Part shown: positions 33,529 to 42,679 of the stretch, one piece after another
How the letters are laid out: every line of letters starts with the position of its first letter
Numbering within the stretch: position 1 is the stretch's first letter
Origin: Pseudorhodobacter ferrugineus DSM 5888
GTDB taxonomy: Bacteria; Pseudomonadota; Alphaproteobacteria; Rhodobacterales; Rhodobacteraceae
NCBI RefSeq assembly: GCF_000420745.1
Contig: NZ_ATVN01000008.1
Span: 62,001 to 126,000 of the forward strand
Reading direction: 5' to 3'
DNA: 64,000 nt
The notes under the pieces: generated by a model
Databases searched by the model: none
What the model was told of the DNA's origin: nothing
What the model saw: the letters and a program-made list of their open reading frames with translations, nothing else
Made by a program: the position numbers and the translations under genes

Positions 33529-36302
33529 TGTTTATGATTGGCCCTGTGGGGTTCACCGCGCCGCTTTTACTCTTGGGCCTGATAGCCCTGCCCATCCTGT
33601 GGCTTCTCCTTCGCGCCGTCCCTCCCGCGCCCATCCGCCGCCGCTTTCCCGGTGTGGCGCTGCTTTTGGGCCTAAAGGATGATAAGGCGGAAACCGATAA
33701 AACCCCGTGGTGGCTTTTGCTCTTGCGCATGGCGGCCATCGCCGCCGCAATCATCGGCTTTGCAGGGCCAATCCTGAACCCCGACACCCGTGATCAGGCC
33801 GAAACGGGCCCGCTTTTGGTGCTGATGGATGCGTCTTGGGCCGATGCCCGCGACTGGCCCCGCCGCATCGACCGCGCAACGGCTTTGATAGATGAGGCGG
33901 GTCGCGCGGGCCGCCCCGTGGCCCTGATCCGGCTAACCGATACCCCCGCCGATGTGGTGTTCCAAGCCGCAGGCGCGCTGCAACCCTTGATGGCAGGCAT
34001 CACGCCCCACGCATGGACACCCGATTTCGCAGGCTGGGCCAAATCCTTGCCCACAGGTGATTTCGCCACCTACTGGCTGTCGGATGGGGTGGATCATCCT
34101 GCCCGCGCCGATCTGCTCGCGGCCCTTCAATCGCGCGGGTCGGTCACAGCGTTTGAAAGCCCGCGCCCCGTGATTGCCCTTCGCCCCGCGCAATTCAAAG
34201 ACGGTGTGATTCAGCTGTCTGCTACCCGCCTGCCTGCCAACGACGCGGCAACCGTCGAAATCTCTGCCCGTGGTCTTGACCCCGCAGGCATTGAACGCGA
34301 ACTCGCCCGCATCCCCCTGACCTTTGCCGCAGGTGGGGCAGATGCGGAAACCGCCCTGTCGCTGCCCCCCGAACTGCGCAACCGCGTCAGCCGGTTTGAA
34401 ATCGCAGGCATCCGCTCTGCCGCCGCTGTAACCCTGACCGATGACAGTTTGAAACGCCGCAAAGTCGCGCTTATATCCGGCTCAGGTGGTGCCGAAGGCC
34501 TGCAACTGCTCTCGCCCACCCACTACTTGCGCCAAGCGCTGGAACCCGTGGCGGAACTGATCGACGGCAGCATCGCCGATGTTGTGCTGGCCAATCCCGA
34601 TGTGATCGTGCTGGCCGATGTCGCCACCCTCTCGCCCGATGAAAACGACACGATTTTGGACTGGCTCGACAAAGGCGGCTTGCTGTTGCGCTTTGCAGGC
34701 CCTCGCCTTGCCGCGTCCGATGTCAGCCGCGATACCGAGGACGATCTGATGCCCGTCCGTCTGCGCATCGGTGGCCGCAACGTCGGCGGCGCGATGAGCT
34801 GGGGAGAGCCGAAATCCCTCGCCCCCTTCGCCGAAGGCTCGCCCTTTTACGGCCTGCCCATTGCGGATGATGTAACCGTCACCGCCCAAGTCCTCGCCCA
34901 ACCCGATCCTGACCTTGCCAACCGCACCATCGCGGCCCTTGCCGATGGCACGCCGCTGGTCACGCGCAAAACGGTGGGGCAGGGGCAGGTCGTGCTGTTC
35001 CACGTCACCGCCAATGCCGAATGGTCCAGCCTGCCGCTCTCGGGTCTGTTCGTGCAAATGCTGGAACGGCTTGCCGTATCAACCCGCCCCACCGCCCCCG
35101 ATGCCGCCGATCTGGCAGGCCAAACCTGGGTGCCCCAAGTCGCGATGGATGCCTTTGGCACGCTGGGCGATGCGGGTGAAATGGCAGGCGTTGACGGTGC
35201 AAACCTCGCCGCCGCCTTGTCGCAAACCGGCCCTTCGGCCACCATGCCGCCCGGCCTTTACGCAGGCGACGACCGCCGCATCGCGTTGAATGTCATCAAC
35301 GCCGAAACCCAACTTGCCGCCCCCGCTTGGCCCGCAACCGTTGCGCGCGAAGGGTTGGATGTGCAAACCGAACAGGCTCTCAAAGGCACCGCCCTCACCA
35401 CGGCCCTGTCACTCCTTCTGATCGACGTTCTGGCCGCCCTCGCGCTGTCGGGCCGCCTTTTGGGCAGCCTGCGCAATGCGGCTGTTCTGGCCGTGGCGCT
35501 CCTGATGCTTGCCCCCACCCAACCCCATGCCCAAGAAACCCTGCCCGATGATCTGCGCGCGATCGAGGCGACGAATGCGGTGCGCCTCGGCTATGTCATA
35601 ACTGGCGACGCGCGGGTGGATGAGGTGTCACGCGCAGGCCTGCGCGGGCTTGGCCAACGCCTGTTTGAACGCACCACCATTGAACCAGAAGACCCGCTTT
35701 CGGTGAACCTTGAAACCGACGAGCTTTTGTTTTTTCCCTTCCTTTACTGGCCAATCACCACCGATCAACCTGGCCCCTCTGCTGCTGCCTATGCCAAACT
35801 AAACCGCTATTTGCGCACGGGTGGGATGATCCTATTCGACACCCGCGACGGCGATGTCGCAGGCGGTGCGCAAACCCCGCAGTCGCGCAAACTGCAACTG
35901 CTGGCCGCCCCGCTTGATATCCCACCGCTGGAAATTCTGCCCGAAGACCACGTGCTAACCCGCAGTTTTTACCTGCTACAGGATTTCCCGGGCCGCTACA
36001 CCAACCGCAACCTCTGGGTCGAGGCCGCCCCCCCGAACGCCGAACTGGCCGAGGGGATGCCCTTTCGCAACCTGAATGATGGCGTCACCCCCATTGTCCT
36101 TGGCGGCAATGATTGGGCCGCCGCTTGGGCGCTGAATGACAACGGGACCGAGATGTTCCCCATCGGGCGCGGCTATGCGGGCGAACGCCAGCGCGAAATT
36201 GCCACGCGCTTTGGCATCAACCTGATCATGCATGTGCTGACCGGAAATTATAAATCCGATCAGGTCCATGTGCCTGCCTTGCTCGAAAGGTTGGGGCAAT
36301 GA
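33528..36302 (+). CDS. DUF4159 protein with BatA-like N-terminus
   Basis: A 924-residue inner-membrane protein. Two hydrophobic helices flank residues 5-28 and about 60-80, as in BatA aerotolerance proteins. A long periplasmic or cytosolic middle part follows, with a further membrane helix near residue 630. The C-terminal DUF4159 domain begins at LRAIEATNAVRLGYVITGD and includes FFPFLYWPIT and GGMILFDTRDGD. It is coupled by overlaps on both sides. The operon probably forms one envelope complex; its role is unknown. Confidence 0.88.
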   Translation: MFMIGPVGFTAPLLLLGLIALPILWLLLRAVPPAPIRRRFPGVALLLGLKDDKAETDKTPWWLLLLRMAAIAAAIIGFAGPILNPDTRDQAETGPLLVLMDASWADARDWPRRIDRATALIDEAGRAGRPVALIRLTDTPADVVFQAAGALQPLMAGITPHAWTPDFAGWAKSLPTGDFATYWLSDGVDHPARADLLAALQSRGSVTAFESPRPVIALRPAQFKDGVIQLSATRLPANDAATVEISARGLDPAGIERELARIPLTFAAGGADAETALSLPPELRNRVSRFEIAGIRSAAAVTLTDDSLKRRKVALISGSGGAEGLQLLSPTHYLRQALEPVAELIDGSIADVVLANPDVIVLADVATLSPDENDTILDWLDKGGLLLRFAGPRLAASDVSRDTEDDLMPVRLRIGGRNVGGAMSWGEPKSLAPFAEGSPFYGLPIADDVTVTAQVLAQPDPDLANRTIAALADGTPLVTRKTVGQGQVVLFHVTANAEWSSLPLSGLFVQMLERLAVSTRPTAPDAADLAGQTWVPQVAMDAFGTLGDAGEMAGVDGANLAAALSQTGPSATMPPGLYAGDDRRIALNVINAETQLAAPAWPATVAREGLDVQTEQALKGTALTTALSLLLIDVLAALALSGRLLGSLRNAAVLAVALLMLAPTQPHAQETLPDDLRAIEATNAVRLGYVITGDARVDEVSRAGLRGLGQRLFERTTIEPEDPLSVNLETDELLFFPFLYWPITTDQPGPSAAAYAKLNRYLRTGGMILFDTRDGDVAGGAQTPQSRKLQLLAAPLDIPPLEILPEDHVLTRSFYLLQDFPGRYTNRNLWVEAAPPNAELAEGMPFRNLNDGVTPIVLGGNDWAAAWALNDNGTEMFPIGRGYAGERQREIATRFGINLIMHVLTGNYKSDQVHVPALLERLGQ

Positions 36303-38395
36303 CGGGAACCCTTGTCCTCGACCCGCTTATCCCGATGCTGGCGCTTTACGTGCTGGCCGGTGCGGCGTTGCTTATCATCGGCTACGGCCTTGTGCGCGGC
36401 CTGTCCGGCTGGGCTTTGCGCGGGCTTGGCGCGCTGGCCCTTCTTGCTGCCATCGCCAACCCGTCCTTGCAACGCGAAGACCGCGAACCCTTGTCCGACA
36501 TCGTCATCGCCGTGGTCGATGACAGCGCAAGCCAACGCATCGGCAACCGCCCTGCGCAAAGCATCACGGCGCTGGCCCGTGTGCAGGCCGAAATCGCCGC
36601 CTTGCCCAACACCGAACTGCGCGTGGTCCGTGTGGGCGATGGTGACGGCGACTCTGGCACCCAACTGATGACCGCATTGGCCGAGGCATTGGCCGAAGAG
36701 CCCCGCGCACGCATCGCAGGCGCAATCCTGATCACCGACGGGCAGGCGCATGACATGCCGCTGGCCCCCGATATGCCCGCGCCGCTACATGTGCTGCTCA
36801 CAGGACAAAACACCGATTGGGACCGCCGCCTGATCGTCAAAAACGCCCCCGCCTTTGCAATCTTGGGCGAATCCGTCACCCTCACTTTGCGCATTGATGA
36901 CCAAGGCGCTGTGCCTGCCGCAATGGCTGGCTCTGCCATGATTTCCATCGCCATCGACGGCGGCGAACCCCAATCCTACCGTGTGCCCGTGGGCGAGGAT
37001 CTAGAACTTCCCGTCACACTCCCCCACGGCGGCATGAACGTGCTGCAATTTCAGGTGGCTGTGACTGAGGGTGAGCTGACAGACCGCAACAACGCCGCTG
37101 TCGTGCAAATCAACGGCGTGCGCGACCGTCTGCGCGTGCTGCTGGTATCGGGCGAACCGCATGCCGGTGAACGCGTCTGGCGCAACCTCTTGAAATCCGA
37201 CCCCTCGGTCGATCTTGTGCATTTCACCATTCTACGCCCGCCGGAAAAGCAAGACGGAATCCCTGTGTCGGAACTGTCGCTGATCGCCTTTCCAACCCGC
37301 GAGCTGTTTGTCGAAAAAATTGACGAATTTGACCTGATCATCTTTGACCGCTACCGCCTGCGCGGCATCCTGCCCAATTCCTACCTGCAAAGCGTGCGCG
37401 ATTACGTCACGCGCGGCGGTACCGTACTGGTCGCGGCTGGCCCAGAATTTGGATCGGCGGACAGCCTGTGGCGGTCGCCCTTGGGTGAAATTATGCCCGT
37501 CGATGCCACCAGCCGTGTGTTTGAACAAGGCTATAAGCCCGAACTCACCGACCTTGGCAAACGCCACCCTGTCACCGAAGGGCTTGAAAAACTGGCCCCC
37601 GCTGGCGGTTGGGGCCGCTGGTTCCGCCAAATCGGCATGACGCCGAAATCGGGTCAAACCGTGATGACGGGCATCGATGGCCAACCCCTTTTGGTGCTGG
37701 ACCGGGTGGACGAAGGCCGCATCGCCGTGCTGGCCTCCGATCATATGTGGCTTTGGGGGCGCGGCTATGAAGGCGGCGGCCCACAGCTGGAACTGCTGCG
37801 CCGCCTTGCCCATTGGATGATGAAAGAGCCCGAACTGGAGGAGGAAGCGCTTGTCGCCTCCGCCATTGGCCAAAAACTGACCGTCACCCGCCGCACCATC
37901 GGCGATGCGCCCGCGCCTGTCACCATAACCGGCCCAGACGGCACCACAACTGACCTTATACTGCCCGAAATCGCCCCCGGCCGCTATTCCGCGCAATATG
38001 ACGCGCCGGAAATGGGCTTGTACAAACTGACCCAAGGCGACCTTTCCACCGTCATGGCGCTTGGCCCCTCGGCCCCGAAAGAGTTTGAAGAAACCATCGC
38101 CAGCGGTGACAAGCTGGAACCCGTCGTCACCCCTTTGCGCGGCGGCATTTTGCAGCTGGAAAATGGCACAGCCGACATTCGCACGGTGGCCGAAGGGCGC
38201 GTGGCCGCAGGTCGCGGCTGGATCGGCATAACCCCGCGCGGCGCATATCTAACGCAAGATATTCGCGTGGCCGCCTTGCTGCCCGCTTGGGTCTGGTTGC
38301 TGCTTGCGGCAGGCTTCGCGCTTGCGGCGTGGTTGGTTGAAGGGCGGCGCGGGCCAAACGGCACGCAGTCCAATAGCGTTTCGACTTTAACTTGA
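36299..38395 (+). CDS. Large membrane protein with glutamine-amidotransferase-like domain
   Basis: A 698-residue protein with two membrane helices at the N-terminus (about 12-32 and 38-58), one at the C-terminus (AALLPAWVWLLLAAGFALAAWL), and a central domain (about 275-400: RVLLVSGEPHAGER, FDLIIFDRYRLRGI, GGTVLVAAGPEF) that looks like a class I amidotransferase fold without an evident catalytic cysteine. The N-terminal vWA-like stretch IVIAVVDDSASQRI resembles a degenerate MIDAS. It may belong to DUF1355. It is coupled by four bases to the DUF4159 gene. Confidence 0.82.
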   Translation: MTGTLVLDPLIPMLALYVLAGAALLIIGYGLVRGLSGWALRGLGALALLAAIANPSLQREDREPLSDIVIAVVDDSASQRIGNRPAQSITALARVQAEIAALPNTELRVVRVGDGDGDSGTQLMTALAEALAEEPRARIAGAILITDGQAHDMPLAPDMPAPLHVLLTGQNTDWDRRLIVKNAPAFAILGESVTLTLRIDDQGAVPAAMAGSAMISIAIDGGEPQSYRVPVGEDLELPVTLPHGGMNVLQFQVAVTEGELTDRNNAAVVQINGVRDRLRVLLVSGEPHAGERVWRNLLKSDPSVDLVHFTILRPPEKQDGIPVSELSLIAFPTRELFVEKIDEFDLIIFDRYRLRGILPNSYLQSVRDYVTRGGTVLVAAGPEFGSADSLWRSPLGEIMPVDATSRVFEQGYKPELTDLGKRHPVTEGLEKLAPAGGWGRWFRQIGMTPKSGQTVMTGIDGQPLLVLDRVDEGRIAVLASDHMWLWGRGYEGGGPQLELLRRLAHWMMKEPELEEEALVASAIGQKLTVTRRTIGDAPAPVTITGPDGTTTDLILPEIAPGRYSAQYDAPEMGLYKLTQGDLSTVMALGPSAPKEFEETIASGDKLEPVVTPLRGGILQLENGTADIRTVAEGRVAAGRGWIGITPRGAYLTQDIRVAALLPAWVWLLLAAGFALAAWLVEGRRGPNGTQSNSVSTLT

Positions 38396-38473
38396 CCTAG
38401 CATACATCACATAACGCATTGAAATCTTTGATTTCAGGCAGCGATATGTGATTCAGGTTTAAATCGAAACGCT
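38375..38473. repeat. Nested inverted repeats after the moxR operon
   Basis: Outer arms AGCGTTTCGA (38375-38384) and TCGAAACGCT (38464-38473) enclose TCACATA/TATGTGA (38407-38413, 38445-38451) and TGAAATC/GATTTCA (38420-38436). The 102-base gap to the convergent gene holds nothing else. It could end both transcripts or be a dispersed repeat. Confidence 0.55.
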
Positions 38474-38497
38474 TTAAGGCGGTTAGCCCGTGACGCT

Positions 38498-38851
38498 TTA
38501 CTGCGGCAAATCCAGCCGAAACACCGCGTCCGACCATCCATCCACCAAACACCGTGCGCGGATCATCACATAATGCGTCCCCACGGGCACCGAAATCCCC
38601 GCCAGTGATCTTGTAAACGGTTGCTCCTCCACATGCGGATGGGTCAGCACCCGCAGGCCAAGCGAGGCCCCATCCGGTGCCAAAACCTCCCATGCATCGG
38701 CATAATGGTCCCAGCCAGTATCGGGATGGGCCAAGGTGACATCAAACCGCCATGCATCGCCCGAACGGGTGGCCGCAACCGTTTCGATCACAGGTGGGGC
38801 AGACAAGGCAGGGGTGGCAAGCAAGGCCAACAGGGGGATGATATTTTTCAT
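38498..38851 (-). CDS. Secreted hypothetical protein
   Basis: A 117-residue product with a signal peptide (MKNIIPLLALLATPALSA) and a small beta-rich mature part (WRFDVTLAHPDTGWDHYADAWEV, GTHYVMIRARCLVDGWSD). No family with known function is recognised. Probably periplasmic. Confidence 0.78.
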   Translation of the reverse strand: MKNIIPLLALLATPALSAPPVIETVAATRSGDAWRFDVTLAHPDTGWDHYADAWEVLAPDGASLGLRVLTHPHVEEQPFTRSLAGISVPVGTHYVMIRARCLVDGWSDAVFRLDLPQ

Positions 38852-38887
38852 AGCACGACCCTGTCACAAACATTACAAAAACCCAAA

Positions 38888-39598
38888 TCAACCCTGCGTG
38901 CGCCGCAAGATAATCTCGCGCGATGCGCTCATGAATTCCCGCCGCAAAAGCACCGATGCGGTAACCAGCACAGTCGCCACCAACCCCCAAGGCCCCAACA
39001 ACCACCCCAATGATCCCAGCGCGAAATAGATCGACCGCAGCCCTTTGTTGAAACTGCGCGCCGCCGTGATGTTTATCTCGGCCGCATCTGCCGCGCGGGC
39101 ATAGGCGGTGGTATCTTCGGCGTTATTCGGCACTGCCGCCATCATAATGGTGCAATAGCCGAACAACCGATGCGCCCAGATGAATTTCAGCAAGGCATTG
39201 GCGACAAAGATCAACACCAATGCCACTTTCAATTCCAACGCCACCCCTTGCGCCTCCAGCGTCAGGTCGGCCGCCAGCATATCCAGCCGCTCGCTATTGC
39301 CAATCACGGCAATCCCGCCACCCAGCGTAATCATGCACGCCGAGGCGAAAAACGCCGTGCCCTGCCGCAAACTGTCCAGTACTGTCGCATCAAAAATGCG
39401 CGGCTGGCGGGTGACAAACTGCACCATCCAATCGCGCCGGTACTGCTTCATCAGCACTGTCACCGATGGCTTTGCTGCAGGTGGGTTTTCCACTACCCAT
39501 CCAATCACGACAGCACTTGCCAATAAAAATGCCACCGCCGCCAGATCATAGGCGCTGAACGCCGCCAGCATCGCGGGGGAAAAGTTCGGAAAAGACAT
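38888..39598 (-). CDS. DUF599 membrane protein
   Basis: A 236-residue inner-membrane protein with four hydrophobic helices and the DUF599 signatures YRRDWMVQFVTRQPRI, TAFFASACMITLGGG and an ITAARSFNKGLRSIYFAL segment. Function unknown. It is divergent from the glycolate oxidase operon. Confidence 0.9.
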   Translation of the reverse strand: MSFPNFSPAMLAAFSAYDLAAVAFLLASAVVIGWVVENPPAAKPSVTVLMKQYRRDWMVQFVTRQPRIFDATVLDSLRQGTAFFASACMITLGGGIAVIGNSERLDMLAADLTLEAQGVALELKVALVLIFVANALLKFIWAHRLFGYCTIMMAAVPNNAEDTTAYARAADAAEINITAARSFNKGLRSIYFALGSLGWLLGPWGLVATVLVTASVLLRREFMSASREIILRRTQG

Positions 39599-39688
39599 GG
39601 CACCGCCTGCGTGTTGCTAAAGAAAGATGCTCTTACCGCGGAATCCCCGCGCCAGAAACACTCTTCTGATCCGCCTGCGACAGAACGC

Positions 39689-39717
39689 TTGATTTATGGG
39701 TATATTGGTTATATAAA
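39689..39717 (+). promoter_or_regulatory. Candidate glc operon promoter
   Basis: TTGATT and TATAAA are separated by 17 bases, upstream of glcD in an otherwise AT-rich gap. The -10 box overlaps the palindromic site at 39706-39724. Confidence 0.5.
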
Positions 39718-39724
39718 TTTACCA
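39706..39724. promoter_or_regulatory. Candidate FadR-group operator at glcD
   Basis: A 19-bp imperfect palindrome with TGGTTA at one end and TTACCA at the other, the same length and ends as the site before the GntR gene at 18357. It overlaps the presumed -10 box, a position suited to repression. Confidence 0.4.
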
Positions 39725-39752
39725 GTTGGGGTGAATTGAAAAGGCGCAGACT

Positions 39753-41186
39753 ATGGAAATGCCACGGATTGATGCCGCTATCGTCGCGCGCAAACCCGCT
39801 ATCGTCGCCGCCTTGCAAGAGGTGCTGCCCCCCGATGCCGTGATTTTCGATGAGATTGAGGTGCGCGCCTATGAATGTGACGCGCTGACCGCTTACCGCT
39901 GTCCGCCCCTTGCCGCCGTGCTGCCCCGTACCACAGCCGAAGTATCGGCTGTTCTGCGGATTTGCCACAAAATGGGCGTGCCCGTTGTGCCGCGCGGGGC
40001 AGGGACATCGCTTGCGGGCGGGGCGCTGCCCACGGGCGATTGTGTGATTTTGGGCGTGGCGCGGATGAACGGTGTGCTGGAAACGGACTATCCCAACCGC
40101 TTTATCCGCGTGCAATCGGGCCGCACCAACCTGTCGGTGACAGGTGCTGTCGAATCGGACGGGTTCTTTTACGCCCCCGACCCGTCCAGCCAGCTTGCCT
40201 GTGCCATTGCAGGCAATATCGCGATGAACTCGGGCGGCGCGCATTGCCTGAAATACGGGGTGACCACGAACAACCTGCTGGGCGTGACCCTTGTGCAAAT
40301 GGACGGCACTGTGCTGGAAATCGGCGGCGCGCATTTCGATGCGGGCGGGTTGGACCTGTTGGGCGTGATCTGCGGGTCCGAAGGGCAGCTGGGCGTTGTG
40401 ACCGAGGCGACCTTGCGCATCCTGCCCAAACCCGAAGGCGCGCGCCCCGTGCTTATGGGGTTTGATAGCAACGAAGTCGCGGGCGAATGCGTGTCCGACA
40501 TCATCAAGGCTGGCATCTTGCCAGTGGCGATTGAATTCATGGACCGCCCCTGTATCGAGGCGACCGAAGCCTTTGCCAAAGCCGGCTATCCGATGTGCGA
40601 GGCGCTGCTGATTGTCGAGGTCGAAGGATCGAAGGCCGAGATTGACGAGCAATTGGCCCTGATCATCGAAATCGCCAAGCGCCACAACCCTGTGGAACTG
40701 CGCGAAGCAGCGGATGAGGACCAAGCCAAGCGCATCTGGCTGGGCCGTAAATCCGCCTTTGGCGCGATGGGCCAGATCAATGATTACATGTGCTTGGACG
40801 GCACAATCCCCGTGTCATCGCTGCCTTACGTGCTGCGCCGGATTGGCGAGATGTCCAAGCAATACGGGCTTGCCGTGGGCAATGTGTTTCATGCAGGCGA
40901 TGGCAACATGCATCCCCTGATCTTGTATGACGCCAACAAGCCGGGTGATCTGGAGCTGTGCGAGGCGTTCGGTGCCGATGTGCTGAAACTCTGTGTCGAA
41001 GTGGGTGGCTGTTTGACAGGTGAACATGGCGTGGGGATTGAAAAACGCGACCTGATGAAGGTGCAATTCGCGCCCGAGGACATGGAGGCGCAGCTGTGGG
41101 TCAAGGATGTGTTTGACCCGCAGTGGCTTTTGAACCCTGCCAAGGTGTTTCCGTTGGATGTGACGGCCAGCCGCCGAGCTGTGTGA
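39753..41186 (+). CDS. glcD: Glycolate oxidase FAD subunit GlcD
   Basis: This FAD-binding subunit oxidises glycolate (or D-lactate) to glyoxylate, passing electrons to the quinone pool with GlcE and GlcF. The 477 residues show the PCMH FAD fold (VVPRGAGTSLAGGALP, GRTNLSVTGAVESDGFFYAPDPSS, GGAHCLKYG) and the C-terminal HAGDGNMHP and GEHGVGIEK motifs. It opens the glcD-glcE-orf-glcF operon. Confidence 0.96.
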   Translation: MEMPRIDAAIVARKPAIVAALQEVLPPDAVIFDEIEVRAYECDALTAYRCPPLAAVLPRTTAEVSAVLRICHKMGVPVVPRGAGTSLAGGALPTGDCVILGVARMNGVLETDYPNRFIRVQSGRTNLSVTGAVESDGFFYAPDPSSQLACAIAGNIAMNSGGAHCLKYGVTTNNLLGVTLVQMDGTVLEIGGAHFDAGGLDLLGVICGSEGQLGVVTEATLRILPKPEGARPVLMGFDSNEVAGECVSDIIKAGILPVAIEFMDRPCIEATEAFAKAGYPMCEALLIVEVEGSKAEIDEQLALIIEIAKRHNPVELREAADEDQAKRIWLGRKSAFGAMGQINDYMCLDGTIPVSSLPYVLRRIGEMSKQYGLAVGNVFHAGDGNMHPLILYDANKPGDLELCEAFGADVLKLCVEVGGCLTGEHGVGIEKRDLMKVQFAPEDMEAQLWVKDVFDPQWLLNPAKVFPLDVTASRRAV

Positions 41187-41192
41187 CGAGCG

Positions 41193-41241
41193 CCGGGGGT
41201 TTTCCACCCCCGGACCCCCGAGGATATTTTTGCCGAAAAGA
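41193..41241 (+). repeat. GATATTTTTG post-gene element, copy D
   Basis: An 8-bp stem CCGGGGGT/ACCCCCGG (41193-41213) is followed by CCCGAGGATATTTTTGCC and AAAAGAAAGGG. It lies between glcD and glcE, with the final purine run serving close to the glcE ribosome-binding site, so it does not simply end the operon. Confidence 0.55.
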
Positions 41242-41253
41242 AAGGGCAGAGGG

Positions 41254-42369
41254 ATGAAACCTGCCAATGAGATGGAACTGTCCGAAGCGATCCGTGGGGC
41301 GAATGGGCCTTTGCGCATTGTTGGCGGGGGAACGCGGGCGATTGGGCCGGACCGGGCGGGTGAGGTTTTGGAAACCGGCGCGTTGTCGGGGATATCGCTG
41401 TATGAGCCAGGGGCGTTGACCATTGTTGCAGGCGCGGGCACGCCATTGGCCGAGGTTGAGGCGGCTTTGGACGGCGGTGGGCAGCGCTTGCCGTTTGAGG
41501 TGCCGGATCTGCGCGGGCTTTTGGGGCGTTCGGGGGCATCGACGATTGGGGGCGTCGTGGCGGCCAATGGCTCGGGGCCACGGCGCATTCAGGCGGGGGC
41601 CTGCCGTGACAGTTTGATTGGGGTGCGGTTTGTTGATGGTGCTGGGACCATTGTGAAAAATGGCGGGCGGGTGATGAAGAATGTCACCGGCTATGATTTG
41701 GTCAAGCTGATGGCGGGAAGCCACGGCACGCTTGGGGTGTTGACCGAAGTGGCGTTCAAGGTGCTGCCGCGCCCCGAGGTCGAGGCGACGTTGACCCGTG
41801 ACGGGGTTGACCCTGCCGCAGCGGTGGCGGCTATGGCGCAGGCGCTTGGTTCGCCTTATGAGGTGACGGGGGCCGCGTATTTTGGTGGTCAGATCCGCTT
41901 GCGGATTGAAGGCATGATTGGGTCAGTGGCCTATCGCTCGGGCGCATTGCGTAAATTGCTGGGCGCAGGCTGGGATGTGGTTGAGGCGGCGCAAAGTGCT
42001 ATCCTTTGGCGCGAAATCCGCGATGTTGCCCCCTTTATGGGCCAAGCGGGTGCCGTGTGGCGCATTTCCATAAAACCATCGGATATGCCGCAAGTCTTGG
42101 CCGTGTTGTCTCAGGCGCAAACTCTGTGTGATTGGGGCGGCGGGTTGATCTGGGCGCTGGTGCCGGATGCAGGCGATGCGCAGGCAGGCGCCCTGCGCGG
42201 GGCTTTGGCTGCAATGGGGGGCCATGCCACCTTGGTGCGGGCGGGGGCGGCGGTTTATGACACCACACCCGCCTTTCACCCTGAACCCGCCGCCCTTGCC
42301 ACCTTGTCGAAAACGTTGCGCGCGAAATTCGACCCGCGTGGGATTTTGAACCCCGGCATGATGGGATAA
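41254..42369 (+). CDS. glcE: Glycolate oxidase FAD subunit GlcE
   Basis: A 371-residue shorter FAD-binding partner of GlcD, with LRIVGGGTRAIG, LFGRSGAST-like LLGRSGASTIGGVVAANGSGP, VKNGGRVMKNVTGYDLVKLMAGSHGTLG spread over the FAD fold. The start at 41254 follows AGAGGG; a longer frame would cover the upstream repeat. A small membrane protein gene follows after three bases. Confidence 0.93.
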   Translation: MKPANEMELSEAIRGANGPLRIVGGGTRAIGPDRAGEVLETGALSGISLYEPGALTIVAGAGTPLAEVEAALDGGGQRLPFEVPDLRGLLGRSGASTIGGVVAANGSGPRRIQAGACRDSLIGVRFVDGAGTIVKNGGRVMKNVTGYDLVKLMAGSHGTLGVLTEVAFKVLPRPEVEATLTRDGVDPAAAVAAMAQALGSPYEVTGAAYFGGQIRLRIEGMIGSVAYRSGALRKLLGAGWDVVEAAQSAILWREIRDVAPFMGQAGAVWRISIKPSDMPQVLAVLSQAQTLCDWGGGLIWALVPDAGDAQAGALRGALAAMGGHATLVRAGAAVYDTTPAFHPEPAALATLSKTLRAKFDPRGILNPGMMG

Positions 42370-42372
42370 ACT

Positions 42373-42678
42373 ATGACAAACCTTGTATTCCTCGCCCTGC
42401 CTTTGGTGATTTACCTATCGCTTGCGACCTTGCCCAAAGGTCGCCCCGCCGCCACAGGCCTTGCGATCGCATTGGTGTTTGTCGCCATTCTACGGCTAAC
42501 CATGCCCGTAGCTGGCCCAGCATCTTTTGTGGCCCTTGCAGGGATCGCGATGGCTGCCATTGCCCAAGGCCTGCGCACAGCCTTGGGTCCACGCCTGCCC
42601 CCCCGCTTGTACTTCGCTTTGTTGGGCGTCTTGCCCCTTATCGCCATTGCCCTGCTGACGCTGACTGTCGGAGACTAA
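42373..42678 (+). CDS. Small membrane protein inside the glc operon
   Basis: A 101-residue very hydrophobic protein with three to four helices (LVFLALPLVIYLSLA, LAIALVFVAILRL, FVALAGIAMAAIAQ, ALLGVLPLIAIALLTL). It has three bases to glcE before it and one base to glcF after it, so it is clearly in the operon. It may anchor the oxidase or carry substrate; no homology supports either choice. Confidence 0.78.
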   Translation: MTNLVFLALPLVIYLSLATLPKGRPAATGLAIALVFVAILRLTMPVAGPASFVALAGIAMAAIAQGLRTALGPRLPPRLYFALLGVLPLIAIALLTLTVGD

Positions 42679-42679
42679 C

